From the IMG/VR virus record IMGVR_UViG_3300030380_001305, positions 1 through 30,200 of that record: DNA of 30,200 nucleotides. The stretch is one strand, 5' to 3'. Under the pieces are notes generated by a model. That model did no database searches. It was given only the letters and a program-made list of their open reading frames with translations, and was not told where the DNA came from. Shown here one piece after another: positions 28,194-30,200 of the stretch (its first letter is position 1; the number at the start of each line of letters is the position of its first letter). The translations under genes and the position numbers were made by a program. Source of the DNA: a virus.

Positions 28194-30200
28194 TTAATTC
28201 ATAGCTATATTCCCCACATTTATTGAATAACTAAGATTATTAGTCATATATTCTAATGTTACAAAAACTCCGTCTGCCGTTACATTTGTATAAGCTGTTG
28301 TAAAACTTACAATTAAGTTCATTCCACTTACAGATATTCCTGATATGTTTCCTGTGCTATCTAGTAAAGCTGTTGAATAAAGTCCTTGTAAATGTCCTGT
28401 TTGAATAGTAGCTGTAAATCCTAAAGGGTCAGAACTATTAAACCTTGCTGAATGACCCATTAATTTTATTATAGTTGTACTATTTAAGTTTCCTTGTTGT
28501 ACAAAAGGAATAATTAATTGGCTTCCACTACTAACAACAGGATAATGATTCACAACAATACTATTTCTTGCAAAACCCTGATTGTTACCATTTCCTTGAA
28601 TTAAAGTTTTTCTGTTTTTTGCTGTATTTTCTATATGTAATTGAGCAGCTGCGCCATCAGTAGAACCTAATTTCAATTCTCCATCAGCAGTCAAAGCCAT
28701 TTTTTGATTTGCTAGTGTAGCATTGTTACCATTGACCTCATTGTTATTTAAAAACACTAAACTTCCCCTGCCTTGTGTAGTTGTTCTTTTAAAATATATT
28801 CCAGATTTTACAAAAGTACCATTATTAAGCATACTAAACCCAATACCTGTAGCATCTCCATCAGTATCATTTAAGTTAGATAATAATAAATTTCTTTGTA
28901 AACCTGACCCATCTTTAGTAGATGTAGTTGTTCCTGAACTATCTATTCTTAATCTTTCTGTTGCTGCTACACTAACATCTGTACCATCTGTATTGTTCGT
29001 TTTAAATACAATATCTCCTTTAAACCAATTTGTGGCATTAGTTGTAAAATCAATAGATTGCATAACTGCACCATTGTTGTTATAACCCCTTGCTTGACCT
29101 ATAATTCTTGATATAGTCTGACCTGCAACTCCATCAGCATTTGTATTTGTTAATATTATATCTTGTTGACCACCTTGTAAATGTAAATCCCCATAAACAT
29201 TATCAGTACCAATTCCAAGATTTCCTGCTTCAGTTAAGTACATTGCATCCTTTGCTACATTGTTTTGTGCTACACCAAATTTTAAACCTGCACTTCTTGC
29301 TGCTGCTGAACTAAAATCAGCAGTTCTGTAACCTATAATTCTTGGTGCTGTTGCATTAGAACTAAAAGAGCCAGGAGATAATATTAAACTTGCAGTAGGT
29401 GCTGTAGAGGAAGTTTGACCAACTGCTTTTACTAATAATACTGGGCTTGAAGCATCTTGTTCGAGTGATACATTTCCTGCAAAAGTAATATCTCCATTAG
29501 TAGAACTTCTATCTATACTAAAAATATTAGCAGCAACACCACCATAAGATTTATCAAAATATAAATCAGCACCTGAATCTAATCTAAAACTGAAATAATC
29601 AGTTGTACCTGCACCTATAACTAAAGTGCCATCAGCCATAGGTGTTGAACCACCTAAAGAAGGTTTTCTTATAGTTGCACTACCTCCAAAAGTTGTGTTA
29701 CCAGAACTATCTATTTTTATATCTTCATTATATGCGCTATTGTATGAATTACCTATAAACAAATATTTTGATGCCGAGTTCCACCCTATAAAACCAAAGT
29801 TTGTGCCTGTGTTGGCAGAACCCACTTCAACATATTTAGAACTACCCATAACCGATAGATTACCTGTAAAAGTTGCGTTTTGTGAATTGTCTAATGTCAA
29901 TGCAGTTGCTCTTGAACCTGCAGAACCTGTTTCTAATATTGCTTGAAAACCTGATAAAACTGCTCCTGCACTTGATTTATAAAATACAGCCTCACCTCCT
30001 GCAGGACTTGTAGTATTTGTATCACATAAAACTTGACCTGCAAAAGTTGCATTTTTATCTGAACCTATTGTTACTGCAGTTGCATCATTTGTTATTATTT
30101 TAAATGTATTAGCAGATGTAGTTCCTAAATAAACATCAGAATTATTTGATTGATAAGCAGCGAAAACAGAAGTACCTCTTGTGCTTCTAATTATATTACC
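28194..30200 (-). CDS. Tail fibre / receptor-binding protein, C-terminal part (enters at 30200)
   Basis: The frame is open from 30200 (first codons GNIIRSTRGTSVFAAYQSNN) to TAA at 28194, 668 residues. It is built of degenerate beta-repeats around D-S-x-N-x-TF-x-G-N, for example SDKNATFAGQV, DNSQNATFTGNL, IDSSGNTTFGG and TNGDITFAGNV, typical of trimeric fibres. The distal ~130 residues (from NSIVVNHYPVVSSGSQLIIPF to NVGNIAMN) lack repeats and may form the receptor-binding tip. No intramolecular chaperone (peptidase S74) domain is visible. The N-terminus is very probably the frame at 510-1 on a circular molecule. Confidence 0.82.
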   Translation of the reverse strand, partial: GNIIRSTRGTSVFAAYQSNNSDVYLGTTSANTFKIITNDATAVTIGSDKNATFAGQVLCDTNTTSPAGGEAVFYKSSAGAVLSGFQAILETGSAGSRATALTLDNSQNATFTGNLSVMGSSKYVEVGSANTGTNFGFIGWNSASKYLFIGNSYNSAYNEDIKIDSSGNTTFGGSATIRKPSLGGSTPMADGTLVIGAGTTDYFSFRLDSGADLYFDKSYGGVAANIFSIDRSSTNGDITFAGNVSLEQDASSPVLLVKAVGQTSSTAPTASLILSPGSFSSNATAPRIIGYRTADFSSAAARSAGLKFGVAQNNVAKDAMYLTEAGNLGIGTDNVYGDLHLQGGQQDIILTNTNADGVAGQTISRIIGQARGYNNNGAVMQSIDFTTNATNWFKGDIVFKTNNTDGTDVSVAATERLRIDSSGTTTSTKDGSGLQRNLLLSNLNDTDGDATGIGFSMLNNGTFVKSGIYFKRTTTQGRGSLVFLNNNEVNGNNATLANQKMALTADGELKLGSTDGAAAQLHIENTAKNRKTLIQGNGNNQGFARNSIVVNHYPVVSSGSQLIIPFVQQGNLNSTTIIKLMGHSARFNSSDPLGFTATIQTGHLQGLYSTALLDSTGNISGISVSGMNLIVSFTTAYTNVTADGVFVTLEYMTNNLSYSINVGNIAMN

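Noticed and set aside
1-30200. CRISPR arrays, IS elements, integrase, tRNA genes, lysogeny repressor
   Set aside because: I looked for regularly spaced repeats, transposase or recombinase motifs (DDE, R..HxxR..Y) and cro/cI-like genes and saw none, so no such feature is reported.

Overview
This 30.2 kb, AT-rich window looks like a complete or near-complete genome of a tailed, siphovirus-like phage infecting a marine Bacteroidetes (flavobacterial) host. The host assignment rests on three observations. Three promoters match the Bacteroidetes form TTG-N19-TAnnTTTG. Start codons lack purine-rich Shine-Dalgarno sites. Many structural proteins resemble those I associate with flavobacterial phages. 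Every convincing gene is on the minus strand, so transcription runs from high to low coordinates. The window probably comes from a circular (circularly permuted) molecule: the fibre gene that starts at 510 runs off position 1 on a codon boundary, and a fibre reading frame enters at 30200 on a codon boundary, so joining the ends gives one uninterrupted fibre of about 838 residues.

Layout in transcription order. The fibre (510 to 1, then 30200 to 28194) is followed by a lysis and envelope block at 28134-25436: coiled-coil protein, M15 peptidase endolysin, several small membrane proteins, a secreted thioredoxin-like protein, a 3-TM holin-like protein and a small basic protein. Next come a possible structured RNA (25355-25428), a NinG-like nuclease, and a recombination and replication block: two micro-ORFs, an ERF annealing protein, an SSB-like protein, a RecA/DnaB-type ATPase, a sigma-factor-like protein, small proteins, a PD-(D/E)XK nuclease, more micro-ORFs, a 5'-3' exonuclease, a second PD-(D/E)XK nuclease and a protein resembling DnaA domain IV. 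Then comes a three-gene cassette coupled by ATGA overlaps: a ParB-like protein, a TET-associated-type glycosyltransferase and a TET/JBP-family dioxygenase. It runs directly into terminase small and large subunits. Four small proteins follow, then the tail and head genes in an unusual order: tail-assembly chaperone with a likely -1 frameshift, tail terminator-like, HK97 gp10-like, two large tail proteins, tape measure, protease, a Cys-rich micro-protein, scaffold, major capsid, tail tube, an unknown protein, portal and head-tail adaptor.

Two regulatory layers are visible. Replication and accessory blocks carry host-type promoters at 15112, 21331 and 24758. Late blocks carry a different, strongly conserved motif, TACGTTATATA (read on the minus strand), only 4-7 nt before five start codons (ParB, chaperone, protease, scaffold and the 143-residue protein). 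Two of the five lie just downstream of intrinsic terminators, so the motif is probably a late promoter producing leaderless or near-leaderless mRNAs. The phage sigma-like protein is a candidate to read it. The most notable biology is the ParB-glycosyltransferase-TET/JBP cassette, which points to DNA base hypermodification (oxidation and glycosylation). No cytosine methyltransferase is visible, so the identity of the modified base is open. No integrase, phage repressor, tRNA gene, IS element or CRISPR array was recognised, which fits a lytic lifestyle.
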